This document shows positions 42,762 to 51,320 of a stretch of DNA of 64,000 nt, piece after piece. Below the pieces are notes generated by a model. That model was not told the DNA's origin and searched no databases. It worked only from the letters and a program-made list of their open reading frames with translations. Position 1 is the stretch's first letter; each line of letters begins with the position of its first letter. The DNA is from SVTX01 sp045588675 (GTDB lineage Bacteria > Bacillota > Clostridia > Oscillospirales > CAG-272). The DNA lies in contig JAZNER010000046.1 in NCBI GenBank assembly GCA_045588675.1, positions 62,001-126,000 on the forward strand. The letters are read 5' to 3'. The position numbers and the translations under genes are program-made.

Positions 42762-43505
42762 TTATGAGCCGACAAATTCACGGTATCTGAGGGGGGAATA
42801 TCCTGTGCGTTTTTTAAAGATTCGGGAAAAGTAATTTGCGTCATCAAAGCCGACGGCACCGGCTATTCTTGAGCAAGACATTGAGCTTTCGGCAAGAAGT
42901 CTTTTGGCTTCTTCAATTCGCAAATCAATAAGGTATTGAATGATAGATTTACCCATATGCTTTCGAAATTCGCTCTCGCAATATGCGGCAGAAAAATAAG
43001 TCAGTTCGCTAATTTCCTGCAAGGTGATTTTTTCTCTGTAATGGTAGGCAAGATAAGAGGAGATAAGAGTGGACAGAGAAGAGTTTGATTTTTCAGCCAA
43101 ATTGTCTGAAATTTGCATAATCAATGCCGATAAGACCATAGAAAGCTTCTGCCGGTGTATTTGCGGAGTTGGCTTAGAATATATACTGTCAAAGTAGTTT
43201 ATTAAAATTTTCAACTCGTTATTTATGCATCCGCGAGAGAGTATTTCAAGCGGTAAATTTTCGTCAGAGTGAAAGTTTATACTGACATAGTCATTGGTAC
43301 CTGCTGACATTTCGCGCCGTCTGATGCTGCCTGAGGAAATATATATTATATCTCCGCTTGTCATAATATATTTTTCGTCGTTGACATAGTATGTCATCTC
43401 GCCGCTTAACAAAATTGTTAATTCGTGAAACTTGATGATGTGACGCTCGATTTTACTTTGACTGTTGAACTTGTTGTGTGTGTAGTAGGTAATTGCTTCT
43501 ATCAT
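42762..43505 (-). CDS. AraC-family transcriptional regulator
   Basis: A 247-residue regulator. The N-terminal cupin-like sensor domain (about residues 1-130, HIIKFHELTILLSGEMTYYV) is followed by two helix-turn-helix motifs (ITLQEISELTYFSAAY and SRIAGAVGFDDANYFSRIFK). The signature RTGYSPLRYRE closes the protein. It is divergent from uxuA, separated by a 145-base gap, so it likely controls uxuA and the SDR gene in response to a sugar acid. This is inference from position. Confidence 0.92.
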   Translation of the reverse strand: MIEAITYYTHNKFNSQSKIERHIIKFHELTILLSGEMTYYVNDEKYIMTSGDIIYISSGSIRRREMSAGTNDYVSINFHSDENLPLEILSRGCINNELKILINYFDSIYSKPTPQIHRQKLSMVLSALIMQISDNLAEKSNSSLSTLISSYLAYHYREKITLQEISELTYFSAAYCESEFRKHMGKSIIQYLIDLRIEEAKRLLAESSMSCSRIAGAVGFDDANYFSRIFKKRTGYSPLRYREFVGS

Positions 43506-43568
43506 ATTAAAGACTCTCCCTTAGTATAATATTGTGCTAAAAACAGGGCATTTATTATAGATTGTCCA

Positions 43569-43596
43569 TTGAAAAAACATCAAAAAATGCTATAAT
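43569..43596 (+). promoter_or_regulatory. Promoter for uxuA
   Basis: TTGAAA (43569-43574), 16-base spacer ending TGC, TATAAT (43591-43596), an extended -10 type, in the gap between the AraC gene and uxuA. Confidence 0.7.
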
Positions 43597-43649
43597 TATT
43601 ATATCACGGCAATTATAATTTGTCAACACTCATAGGAGGTAATTTTTAT

Positions 43650-44690
43650 ATGAAAATGACTTTTCGCTGGTATGGTGAAAACGACCCCGTAACATTGCAA
43701 AAAATACAGCAAATTCCAACTATGACGGGAATTGTATCTGCTATTTACAATGTGCCTGTCGGTGAGGTTTGGCCCGAAGACAGAATTGCATCTATTAAGG
43801 CTCAGGCAAATCAGCACAATCTTGAATTTGAGGTTGTTGAAAGCGTGCCCGTTCACGAGGAAATCAAGCTTGGCGGAAAAGACGCCAATCGCTTAATTGA
43901 TAACTATTGTGAGAACATTCGCCGTCTTGGTAAAGCGGGTGTTAAGTGTATTTGCTATAACTTTATGCCTGTTTTTGACTGGCTTCGCAGTGAGCTTGAA
44001 AGGCCTGCAATTGACGGCTCAAACAGCTTAGCGTATGATGAGAAAACGGTTCTTTCAATGAATCCTCTCAAAGAGGGACTTTCTTTGCCAGGCTGGGATG
44101 AAAGCTATTCTAAGGACGAGCTTGTAGGACTTCTTAAAAGATATGAGAATGTTGACGAGAAGAAGCTTTTTGATAACCTGAGAACCTTCCTCGAAGCAAT
44201 TATTCCCGTAGCTCACGAAAGCGGAGTAAATATGGCAATTCATCCGGATGACCCGCCGTGGGGAATTTTTGGGCTTCCCAGAATTATTACCGGTGAGAAA
44301 ACTATCTCGGAGTTTTTAAAGATTGTTGATATGCCTGAGAACGGCTTGACCTTCTGCACGGGCTCTCTCGGCGCCAATCCCGAAAATGACCTTATTGGTA
44401 TGGCTGAGAAATTTGCAGATAGAATTCATTTTGCTCACATCAGAAATGTTCAATATACAGGTGAGAGAAAGTTCCATGAGGTTGCTCATCCTACCGATTG
44501 CGGCTCTCTCGATATTTACGGAATAGTAAAAGCTTTACACGACAATGGATTTAAGGGTTATATGCGTCCTGACCACGGAAGAATGATTTGGGGTGAGATG
44601 GGAAGATACGGATATGGCCTTTACGACCGTGCACTCGGTGCCGTTTATCTTTCGGGACTTTGGGAAGCCATTGAAAAGCAAAGCAAATAA
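43650..44690 (+). CDS. uxuA: Mannonate dehydratase UxuA
   Basis: A 346-residue enzyme that dehydrates D-mannonate to 2-keto-3-deoxygluconate. Motifs include MTFRWYGENDPVTLQKIQQI at the start, VKCICYNFMPVFDWLRSEL, MAIHPDDPPWGIFGLPRII (metal site His/Asp) and GYMRPDHGRMIWGE at the end. The ATG at 43650 has AGGAGG upstream; the in-frame codon at 43620 lacks one. With uxaC and the reductase that follows, it completes the glucuronate route. Confidence 0.96.
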   Translation: MKMTFRWYGENDPVTLQKIQQIPTMTGIVSAIYNVPVGEVWPEDRIASIKAQANQHNLEFEVVESVPVHEEIKLGGKDANRLIDNYCENIRRLGKAGVKCICYNFMPVFDWLRSELERPAIDGSNSLAYDEKTVLSMNPLKEGLSLPGWDESYSKDELVGLLKRYENVDEKKLFDNLRTFLEAIIPVAHESGVNMAIHPDDPPWGIFGLPRIITGEKTISEFLKIVDMPENGLTFCTGSLGANPENDLIGMAEKFADRIHFAHIRNVQYTGERKFHEVAHPTDCGSLDIYGIVKALHDNGFKGYMRPDHGRMIWGEMGRYGYGLYDRALGAVYLSGLWEAIEKQSK

Positions 44691-44711
44691 TTAAAGGAAA
44701 AGGTGTTTAAT

Positions 44712-45536
44712 ATGAATAAGGTATGTGTTGTAACAGGCGCAGGCGGCATTCTTTGCGCTGAATTTGCAAAGGAAATGTCAAAGAACGGGTATGCCGTTGC
44801 TTTGCTTGATATAAATGAAGAAGCGGCAAAAATCGTTGCCGACGAAATTTGCGCTTGCGGTGGACTTGCAAAGGCTTATAAGACTAATGTTCTTGATAAG
44901 GCTTGTATTGAAGATGTACACCAAAAGGTTCTTGCAGAGCTTGGTAAATGCTCGGTTTTAATAAACGGAGCGGGTGGAAATAGCCCCAAGGCTACAACTG
45001 CACACGAGTATTTTGAAAAGGGCGATGAAAATCGTGACGATATTCTCACATTCTTCAATCTTGATAAAGCAGGATTTGATTTTGTATTTGACCTTAATAT
45101 CAAGGGAGTTCTTCTTCCTACACAGGTTTTTGCCGCAGATATGATAGGCGAAGAGGGCTGTTCTATTATAAATATTTCTTCAATGAATGCCTATACACCT
45201 TTGACAAAAATACCTGCTTATAGCTCCGCAAAGGCGGCAGTTTCTAACTTTACACAGTGGCTGGCAGTTCATTTTGCAAAAGAGGGAATCAGAGTAAATG
45301 CAATTGCTCCGGGATTTTTCTCAACAAATCAAAACAAGGCATTGCTTTGGAATGAGGACGGAACACCAACAGCAAGAACAAACAAAATTCTGAGTGCTAC
45401 ACCTATGGGTCGCTTTGGAGAACCGGAGGAGCTGCTTGGCGTGTTAAAATTCCTCGCAGACCCAACAGCCTCATCGTTTGTAACCGGGACGGTCATTCCT
45501 GTTGACGGTGGATTTTCTGCATACTCAGGTGTATAA
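44712..45536 (+). CDS. Short-chain dehydrogenase, probable D-mannonate oxidoreductase
   Basis: NAD(P)-dependent SDR of 274 residues. The cofactor motif is TGAGGILCAEFAKEM, the catalytic Tyr-x3-Lys is AYSSAKAA with the Ser in NISSMNAYTP, and GFFSTNQNK and VIPVDGGFSAYSGV follow. It is co-transcribed with uxuA (22 bases apart), and SDR proteins of this type reduce fructuronate to mannonate in Firmicutes that lack classical UxuB. The substrate is inferred from context. Confidence 0.88.
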   Translation: MNKVCVVTGAGGILCAEFAKEMSKNGYAVALLDINEEAAKIVADEICACGGLAKAYKTNVLDKACIEDVHQKVLAELGKCSVLINGAGGNSPKATTAHEYFEKGDENRDDILTFFNLDKAGFDFVFDLNIKGVLLPTQVFAADMIGEEGCSIINISSMNAYTPLTKIPAYSSAKAAVSNFTQWLAVHFAKEGIRVNAIAPGFFSTNQNKALLWNEDGTPTARTNKILSATPMGRFGEPEELLGVLKFLADPTASSFVTGTVIPVDGGFSAYSGV

Positions 45537-45577
45537 AATATAATTATATTATTCTAAATTTTTCATAAGCAAAGTTT

Positions 45578-45606
45578 CACCCACTCCTGCAGGAGTGGGT
45601 GTTTTT
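45578..45606 (+). terminator. Intrinsic terminator after the hexuronate operon
   Basis: A perfect 24-base palindrome of CACCCACTCCTG and its complement, then TTTTTA. Confidence 0.92.
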
Positions 45607-45632
45607 AGTAGATATTACTTTAGAAGGGTAGA

Positions 45633-45677
45633 ATGAAATTGTTCCTATTTTGCCAAAAACAATTAATAGACTATTAA
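45633..45677 (+). CDS. Possible 14-residue peptide ORF
   Basis: A short frame MKLFLFCQKQLIDY with AGAAGGG four bases upstream of its ATG and a hairpin directly after its stop. It could be a small peptide or a chance ORF. No homologue is known to me. Confidence 0.2.
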   Translation: MKLFLFCQKQLIDY

Positions 45678-45706
45678 ATCCGCACAAAAACGGGACGGAT
45701 TTTTTG
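45676..45706 (+). terminator. Intrinsic terminator in the gap before spoIIID
   Basis: Stem AAATCCG/CGGATTT with a 13-base loop and a TTTTTT tail. It lies directly after the 14-residue frame and before the strong promoter at 45728. Confidence 0.65.
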
Positions 45707-45727
45707 AAGTGAAATTATAATTAAATA

Positions 45728-45756
45728 TTGATTTGTTAAACAAATTATGCTATAAT
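45728..45756 (+). promoter_or_regulatory. Strong extended -10 promoter with no protein gene downstream
   Basis: TTGATT (45728-45733), 17-base spacer ending TGC, TATAAT (45751-45756). The next 200 bases have no sizeable ORF on this strand, and beyond them lies spoIIID in the opposite direction. Confidence 0.75.
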
Positions 45757-45762
45757 AACTAT

Positions 45763-45960
45763 TAATGGAATAATATTGGTTGCCGTAAAATGCGCGGCTT
45801 TAAAATGAATTCTCAAATTTAAATAAAAGAGAGAACAACTTTGAGCGATACACATAATTATACAAAATCAAAATTTTGTATAATTCGGGATGTGGGAAAT
45901 TGGCTGTTTGAAGGGTTTATTGCCATTTAGGCATAAATTATCTCTAGATAACCCTTTATG
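45763..45960 (+). ncRNA. Candidate structured non-coding RNA
   Basis: This stretch of the 430-base gap between the SDR gene and spoIIID has no coding frame but several hairpins: GCCG/CGGC near 45785, TTCTC/GAGAA near 45815-45840, a long one with CACAT/ATGTG and AATTATACAAAAT/ATTTTGTATAATT (45851-45894), and AAGGGTT/AACCCTT closing two smaller stems (about 45914-45953). It starts at a strong promoter. It matches no RNA class I know (not 6S, SRP, tmRNA or RNase P). No clear terminator is seen at its end. Confidence 0.4.
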
Positions 45961-45968
45961 AGTTGTGA

Positions 45969-46232
45969 TTAATTATCTTCTTCGTTATGATATTTTTTTC
46001 TTGTGGCTTCGCCTCCGCGCAAATGTCTTTCCTGCTTGTTTTTTTCAAGAACGCTTTTTACATCGAGATACAATGATTTGTTTATACTTTTTAGTGTTTG
46101 TGTAACATCTTTATGTACTGTGCTTTTGCTTATTCCAAATCTTGATGCTGTTGCGCGTACGGTTGTGTTATTCTCAACTATGTATAACCCTAATATTACG
46201 CACCGCTCCTTACCGGATGATAAATACATCAT
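45969..46232 (-). CDS. spoIIID: Sporulation transcriptional regulator SpoIIID
   Basis: An 87-residue DNA-binding protein of the mother-cell sporulation programme, which switches genes from SigE to SigK control. The key stretch ATASRFGISKSTVHKDVTQ is the helix-turn-helix, and RHLRGGEATRKKY is the conserved C-terminal arm. Both match B. subtilis SpoIIID closely. The start has GAGGT upstream. It is good evidence that the organism forms spores. Confidence 0.97.
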   Translation of the reverse strand: MMYLSSGKERCVILGLYIVENNTTVRATASRFGISKSTVHKDVTQTLKSINKSLYLDVKSVLEKNKQERHLRGGEATRKKYHNEEDN

Positions 46233-46244
46233 TGTCGTTACCTC

Positions 46245-46273
46245 TTTACAATATTATTAAAAAGTGCTATAAT
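46245..46273 (+). promoter_or_regulatory. Promoter for the SpoU methyltransferase gene
   Basis: TTTACA (46245-46250), 17-base spacer ending TGC, TATAAT (46268-46273). Confidence 0.8.
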
Positions 46274-46335
46274 AATGTATATGTCAGCTTTTAACAATAT
46301 ATTAGTAAAATTTATTCTACTTGCGGAGTTTATTT

Positions 46336-47115
46336 ATGTCTGATTATAATTGTCCCGATAATTTTGATGTTTTTGAAGGTATGACCTCGATTTCTGCCTT
46401 GATTAAGTCAATAAATGAGCTTAGTAGTAGCCGCAGAATTATTAAGGTTCTTTATGATAAATCACGAGCTAAGCAAAAGGAGCGAGAGTTAAATTTCTTG
46501 CTTTACACATCAAAAATGCTTGATTTTCCCTTAGTTCCTGTCAATTCTGAGGAAATTGATGCTCTATGCTCGGGAAATACCCACGGTGGCATAATTGCTC
46601 TTTGTACGAAACGACAGTTCCCTAGCCTGAATGTTAATTTTTTAACAAACGGGAATTTTTATGCATTGATTGACGGAATTGAGGACCCTTATAACTTTGG
46701 ATACTCTGTTCGTTCATTATATGCGGCCGGTGTTGACGGGATTGTCCTTCCTCCTCGAAATTGGATGGACTACTCTGGAACTGTTGCTCGTTCATCTGCA
46801 GGAACAAGTGAGCTTTGCAATATATGCTTTTCAGAAACACTTGATGCCGTGAAAACCTTTAAGGAGCATGGCTTTCAAATTGTTTGTGCGGGTATTCGTA
46901 ATTCAATTTCTGTATATGATTATGATTTCACTAAACCGTTTTTATTGGTTGTAGGCGGAGAGAAACGGGGTATTTCAAGTAAGATTTTAGAGCTTGCCGA
47001 TAGTGTTATCCGCATAGAATACGGGCGCGAATTTATGGGTTCACTTCCCTCTGCTTCGGCTGTTTCTGTGATTGCGTTTGAAGCATCAAGACAAATAAAG
47101 CTCAAAACTCTTTAA
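46336..47115 (+). CDS. SpoU/TrmH-family RNA 2'-O-methyltransferase
   Basis: A 259-residue SPOUT methyltransferase. The knot motifs are YALIDGIEDPYNFGYSVRS (motif 1, Asn and Arg), FLLVVGGEKRGISSKILELA (motif 2) and MGSLPSASAVSVIAFEASR (motif 3, where the usual Asn-Val-Ser is Pro-Ser-Ala-Ser). It differs from RlmB, coded at 51321, and its target RNA is unknown. The ATG at 46336 has GCGGAG upstream. Confidence 0.9.
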   Translation: MSDYNCPDNFDVFEGMTSISALIKSINELSSSRRIIKVLYDKSRAKQKERELNFLLYTSKMLDFPLVPVNSEEIDALCSGNTHGGIIALCTKRQFPSLNVNFLTNGNFYALIDGIEDPYNFGYSVRSLYAAGVDGIVLPPRNWMDYSGTVARSSAGTSELCNICFSETLDAVKTFKEHGFQIVCAGIRNSISVYDYDFTKPFLLVVGGEKRGISSKILELADSVIRIEYGREFMGSLPSASAVSVIAFEASRQIKLKTL

Positions 47116-47203
47116 ATTTAACAAAAAAGTCGTTATTTGTTGAATTAATGTATAATTTATTATTATATAATGTTAATATATCATCATAAAATGGGGTCTT
47201 ATT

Positions 47204-48046
47204 ATGCGAAAAAAAATTGCTTTTATTGGTGTTGGTAATATGGCAACTGCCATTATAAATGGTTTAATTTCAAATAAAAATGAAAATTCAATTGATATTT
47301 CTGATATCGTTTTGTTTGACAAAAACCCTTCGCAAACCGAAGAATTTCAGAAAATGGGCGCACTTACAGCTTCTTCTGTTGAGGATGCCGCGAGCAAAGC
47401 AGACTGTATTATGCTTTGTGTAAAGCCCCAAAATTTTGAAGAGGTTCTTCCCTCTTTGGCAAAGGTGGAAAATGCTTCGGAGAAGCTTTATATAACTATT
47501 GCCGCAGGAATTAAAACTGATGCAGTGTCTGATGCTATTGGCAGCGCGGCTGTGGTCAGAGTTCTTCCCAATACACCTATTTTCATAGGCAAGGGCGTTA
47601 GTGCTATCTGCAAAAACGAACAGGTATCCGATAGTGATTTTATGTTTGCGTGCGGGATTTTTTCATTATCAAGCCGAGTTATTGCAATTGATGAGAGCGA
47701 AATGAACAGGATTATCAGCGTTACATCATCATCACCTGCTTATGTTTTTTTACTCATAAAATCAATGCTTGACGGAGCTATTTCACAAGGCTTGTTAAAG
47801 TCTGAGGGCTCTCTGGGCGGTCTTGACCAAAATGAATTGATTGACTGTATTTGCGACACTATTATCGGTTCTGCCGAGCTTATGAAATCAAGCATAAAGA
47901 CGCCTGATGAGCAGATTAAAACCGTTGCTTCCAAGGGCGGAACGACCGAAAGAGCGCTTTCTGTTCTTGCTGATTATGAATTTTCGAAGGCCGTTGTATT
48001 GGCTATGGAAAAATGCACTGAGCGTGCAGATGAGCTTGGTAAATAA
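47204..48046 (+). CDS. proC: Pyrroline-5-carboxylate reductase
   Basis: NAD(P)H-dependent last enzyme of proline synthesis, 280 residues. It has IAFIGVGNMATAIINGL (cofactor motif), CVKPQNFEEVLP, VVRVLPNTPIFIGKGV and, near the end, TVASKGGTTERALSVL, the family's active-site signature. No proA or proB is nearby. Confidence 0.95.
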   Translation: MRKKIAFIGVGNMATAIINGLISNKNENSIDISDIVLFDKNPSQTEEFQKMGALTASSVEDAASKADCIMLCVKPQNFEEVLPSLAKVENASEKLYITIAAGIKTDAVSDAIGSAAVVRVLPNTPIFIGKGVSAICKNEQVSDSDFMFACGIFSLSSRVIAIDESEMNRIISVTSSSPAYVFLLIKSMLDGAISQGLLKSEGSLGGLDQNELIDCICDTIIGSAELMKSSIKTPDEQIKTVASKGGTTERALSVLADYEFSKAVVLAMEKCTERADELGK

Positions 48047-48101
48047 TGTGATTTTGGATTGATATAAATGTGTAATTACATAGATAAAGAGGAATTATAA
48101 A

Positions 48102-49037
48102 TTGGAAAACAAATCAAAATTTAAGCTTTTTAATCTTAATAAAGACGGCGCGGGAGTCGAGCCGGGTGAGGATACTACACCGAATTTGAAATTCTTTTTC
48201 AAGCAGCTCGGGCGTAAGTTTTCTAAAATATTATCGCTCAATATTTTAACTGTGTTTCAGATTTTACCGTTGGTAATTTGCCTGTATTTGTATTTTATGG
48301 CGTCGCCGACGACTCCCACTCTTATTCACCCCGAATATTCAGCTTTGTTTGGGATTGCAGAGGCGTCATCAACTGCGCCAAGCTTGCTTAATTTGAGTGT
48401 GTTCTCATTTCAGTTAGGCTTGCCTACATACAATACATATGTTTATTGGGTAATTGCCGTGTTGCTATTTTTCTTTGTTGTGACATATGGTTGGCAGAAG
48501 GTAGGAACTATCTATGTAACACGCGGACTTGTGCGCGGGGATAGCGTGTTTGTTTATTCTGATTTCTTTTATGCAATCAAGAAGAATTTTAAGCAGGGCT
48601 TCTTCCTTGGTCTTATAGATTGCCTTATTATGTTTGTGCTGGCATTTGATTTTTATTATTTCTATACGACCGAACCGACACCGCTTACTAATTTTATGTA
48701 TTTACTGATTTTCGCGTTAATTATTCTCTACATAATATTCCGTTTTTATTTGTATTTAATGATTGTAACCTTTAATATCAAAATCAGTAAGGCATTTAAA
48801 AATGCATTTATTTTCACGGTTTTGGGAATTAAGCGAAATCTTATGGCGTTGCTTGGCCTTTTGCTTGTTACCGCATTTGCAATAATTCTGATTGTCTTAT
48901 TCTTACCTATGGGACTTGGAGTTACTCTTGTGCTTCCCTTTATTTATTACATTGGTGTGTGCGCATTTATATATACTTACGCCGCATATCCTGTTATCAA
49001 GAAATATATGATTGACCCAGTTGAGGAAAATCAATAG
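48102..49037 (+). CDS. YesL-like (DUF624) membrane protein
   Basis: A 311-residue polytopic membrane protein with about six helices. It opens with a charged stretch, then FKQLGRKFSKILSLNILTV, typical of YesL/DUF624 proteins, which often lie near sugar-uptake or glycan genes and have no known activity. The start is TTG at 48102 with GAGGAAT upstream. Relation to proC is positional only. Confidence 0.75.
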   Translation: MENKSKFKLFNLNKDGAGVEPGEDTTPNLKFFFKQLGRKFSKILSLNILTVFQILPLVICLYLYFMASPTTPTLIHPEYSALFGIAEASSTAPSLLNLSVFSFQLGLPTYNTYVYWVIAVLLFFFVVTYGWQKVGTIYVTRGLVRGDSVFVYSDFFYAIKKNFKQGFFLGLIDCLIMFVLAFDFYYFYTTEPTPLTNFMYLLIFALIILYIIFRFYLYLMIVTFNIKISKAFKNAFIFTVLGIKRNLMALLGLLLVTAFAIILIVLFLPMGLGVTLVLPFIYYIGVCAFIYTYAAYPVIKKYMIDPVEENQ

Positions 49038-49040
49038 TTT

Positions 49041-49072
49041 AAAATCCCCAAGGCTGTGCCTTGGGGATTTTT
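49041..49072 (+). terminator. Terminator between the YesL-like and deacetylase genes
   Basis: Stem AAAATCCCCAAGGC/GCCTTGGGGATTTT with a three-base loop; works for the plus strand and partly for the minus. Confidence 0.9.
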
Positions 49073-49088
49073 GATACTTAATAATGCT

Positions 49089-49802
49089 TTATTCCAACCC
49101 TATTAGCTCGCTTACGACAACAAATTTATAACCCATATCGAGAAGCTTTGGAATGAAAAGCTTTAACGCTTCAGGTGTTGGACTGTTGTGTCCAATATAA
49201 TCGTGCATTAGAATTATATCTCCGGACCTTACTGATGATACAACATAATTTGAAATGTCGGTAGGTGATGTGTGCGCCCAATCCCGAGTGTCTATATCCC
49301 ACAAAATTACCTTATAGTCAAGACTTCTGAGCACGCTTCTGACATCTGCATCAATCAGTCCCTCGGGCGGACGGAATAGCTTTGTTTTATAGTCGGTAAG
49401 CTCGTAAATTGCAGATTCGCATTTTTCAACCTCATTGTGTAGGGTGTATGAATTCAGGCAGGACACATGCGGATGAGTATAGGTGTGATTGCCGATTTCA
49501 TGACCGTTTTTAATTACTGCTTCCATTGTGTCAGGATAGTTTTTTGCATTAATCCCGACCACAAAAAAGGTTGCCTTAACATTATATTCAGCTAAAATTT
49601 CTAAAATTTGAGGGGTGTATCTCGGGTGAGGTCCATCGTCAAAGGTCAGGGCGATTTTCATATAATTGTTTTCTTTTTTATGGTAAATGTCAACATCCTT
49701 GGTGAAATCTGCTGACATAATATTAAATGAAAACATAATAATCAAATTAGATAATATCGAATAAACAAGTAAAGATGAAATAATGCGTTTGATTGTCTTC
49801 AT
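49089..49802 (-). CDS. Polysaccharide deacetylase
   Basis: A 237-residue NodB-domain deacetylase with a membrane-anchoring N-terminal helix. Motifs: LTFDDGPHPRYTPQIL (Asp pair), HEIGNHTYTHPHV (zinc His), LFRPPEG, WDIDTRDW and ILMHDYIG. All catalytic residues of the CE4 family are present. It likely removes acetyl groups from peptidoglycan or another amino sugar outside the membrane. The ATG at 49802 has GAAAGG upstream. It is 46 bases from the PdaA-like gene. Confidence 0.92.
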   Translation of the reverse strand: MKTIKRIISSLLVYSILSNLIIMFSFNIMSADFTKDVDIYHKKENNYMKIALTFDDGPHPRYTPQILEILAEYNVKATFFVVGINAKNYPDTMEAVIKNGHEIGNHTYTHPHVSCLNSYTLHNEVEKCESAIYELTDYKTKLFRPPEGLIDADVRSVLRSLDYKVILWDIDTRDWAHTSPTDISNYVVSSVRSGDIILMHDYIGHNSPTPEALKLFIPKLLDMGYKFVVVSELIGLE

Positions 49803-49848
49803 TTCTATCCTTTCACGCACAAGGCTTTTTATACCTGTCTAATGTTTT

Positions 49849-50640
49849 TTAACCTTTGCAGAGCTCATCAAGGCTTCCAAAACGGTATCCCTGATTTTTC
49901 AATTCAACAATTATATCCTTTAAAATTGCCGCGTTAGTTGCAGATGTCGGGTGCAGAAGCATTACCTCACCATTGTGAATATTGTCAAGGATTTTCTTTT
50001 TTGCATTATCAAGCGACATTTGCCTGTTGTTGTCCCAATCAGCGTACGCAAAGCTCCAAAATACAGTTTTATAACCTAATTCATTTATATACTGCATTGA
50101 TTGCTCGTCAAATTTGCCTTCCGGAGGCCTGTAATATTTGGATAAGCTCTTCCCTGTTTTTTCTATGCAGGTGTTTTCAAGCCGTGCAAGCTCGGAAGAA
50201 ATTTCATCCTTTGTTTTGCCGATCATTGATTTGTGTGAATAGGTGTGATTGCATACCAGATGCCCCTCGTTGAACATTCGTTCAATCAAATCGGTGTTTT
50301 TTTCAATCAGATTTCCAAGAACAAAGAATGCACCTACAACCCCCTCGCTTTTTAACACATCTAATGTTTTTTCAACATTGCCGTTTTCGTAGCCCGCATC
50401 AAAGGTTAAGTATATAACCTTTTCCTGAGAATCGTTGCCGTGTTTTTTATCTATATAGTATCCATTATAATTTTCAATGAATGAAATTGAAGCATCGGCA
50501 CGAGGCTGTAAATGGTCCTTTCTATGAACACAATACCAGTTATAATACTTCGTATCTGCAAAGATGTTCAGGCAGTTAGCCGATAGAATTAAAACTACAA
50601 GCGAAACTAATAAAAACCTTATAATGACTGATTTTTTCAT
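49849..50640 (-). CDS. pdaA: PdaA-type spore cortex deacetylase
   Basis: A 263-residue secreted or membrane-anchored CE4 enzyme (N-terminal hydrophobic helix, about 7-27). It has YLTFDAGYENGNVEKTLDVL (the PdaA-specific Asp-Ala-Gly), HLVCNHTYSHKSM, YRPPEGKFDEQSM, WSFAYADWDN and the hallmark VMLLHPTSATNAAIL. In sporulation PdaA removes the acetyl group from muramic acid so muramic-delta-lactam can form in cortex peptidoglycan. It fits with spoIIID and dpaAB in this window. Confidence 0.9.
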   Translation of the reverse strand: MKKSVIIRFLLVSLVVLILSANCLNIFADTKYYNWYCVHRKDHLQPRADASISFIENYNGYYIDKKHGNDSQEKVIYLTFDAGYENGNVEKTLDVLKSEGVVGAFFVLGNLIEKNTDLIERMFNEGHLVCNHTYSHKSMIGKTKDEISSELARLENTCIEKTGKSLSKYYRPPEGKFDEQSMQYINELGYKTVFWSFAYADWDNNRQMSLDNAKKKILDNIHNGEVMLLHPTSATNAAILKDIIVELKNQGYRFGSLDELCKG

Positions 50641-50825
50641 AATTATCCTTTCTGTGTCTTTTGGAAAATTTTGAAGGACTTAAATTAAGCTCCTCTTAAA
50701 ATTATTGTTCTCTTTTTGATTGTGTTTAAAAAAGTAAAAATATAGGTCATTTAGTAGTTTTTTGTATGTCACAAAAAGTTTTCATTTTGTTTCTTAATTT
50801 TAGGAATATATTAATAATTTCCATA

Positions 50826-50854
50826 TTGACTTTTAACAAATAATAGTATAAAAT
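50826..50854 (+). promoter_or_regulatory. Promoter for the small membrane protein gene
   Basis: TTGACT (50826-50831), 17-base spacer, TAAAAT (50849-50854). Confidence 0.75.
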
Positions 50855-50890
50855 GTTATTATGGAAACACTGTTTAAAGGGGGACATTTT

Positions 50891-51154
50891 ATGAGTTTTA
50901 TGGTCAAACTTATAATAGGTTTTTTCATAGGGCTTCTTTGCGGATTGATTCCTTTGATTTACGGATTGTTAACAAACCATAGGCTATCGGCAATTATTGG
51001 ACTCGTTGCTTCCTCACTAACAGGTGTTTTATTTGCATTTTTAAATAAACAACCCTTTACCGCTATGGTTGTCGCGGTTTTGTTTGTTCTTTTCAATATT
51101 GCAAATAGTAAAAGACACAGTAAAAGTAAAAATTCAGATAATGATTATGAGTAG
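50891..51154 (+). CDS. Small three-helix membrane protein
   Basis: An 87-residue protein with three hydrophobic helices, LIIGFFIGLLCGLIPLIYGL, AIIGLVASSLTGVLFAFL and MVVAVLFVLFNIA, and a basic Ser/Lys-rich tail (KRHSKSKN). The ATG at 50891 has AAAGGGGG upstream. It is a single-gene unit between its own promoter and terminator. No family recognised. Confidence 0.75.
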   Translation: MSFMVKLIIGFFIGLLCGLIPLIYGLLTNHRLSAIIGLVASSLTGVLFAFLNKQPFTAMVVAVLFVLFNIANSKRHSKSKNSDNDYE

Positions 51155-51189
51155 CATATCCTGATGTTGATGCAGGATATGCTATTTTT
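51153..51189 (+). terminator. Intrinsic terminator after the small membrane protein gene
   Basis: Stem AGCATATCCTG/CAGGATATGCT with a nine-base loop and ATTTTT. Confidence 0.88.
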
Positions 51190-51320
51190 ATGTTTTTTTA
51201 TAAAAGAAATTTGAAAAAGCTATGTACAAAAGTTAACTTATATGATATAATTATATATAATATTATATTTATTAATAATATCTATGATTTAAATTATAAA
51301 ATGCCTCGAAAGGATTTTTT

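Noticed and set aside
45763..45960. 6S RNA, SRP RNA or tmRNA at the orphan transcript
   Set aside because: The conserved sequences of those RNAs are not seen and the hairpin pattern differs, so only a generic structured RNA is proposed.
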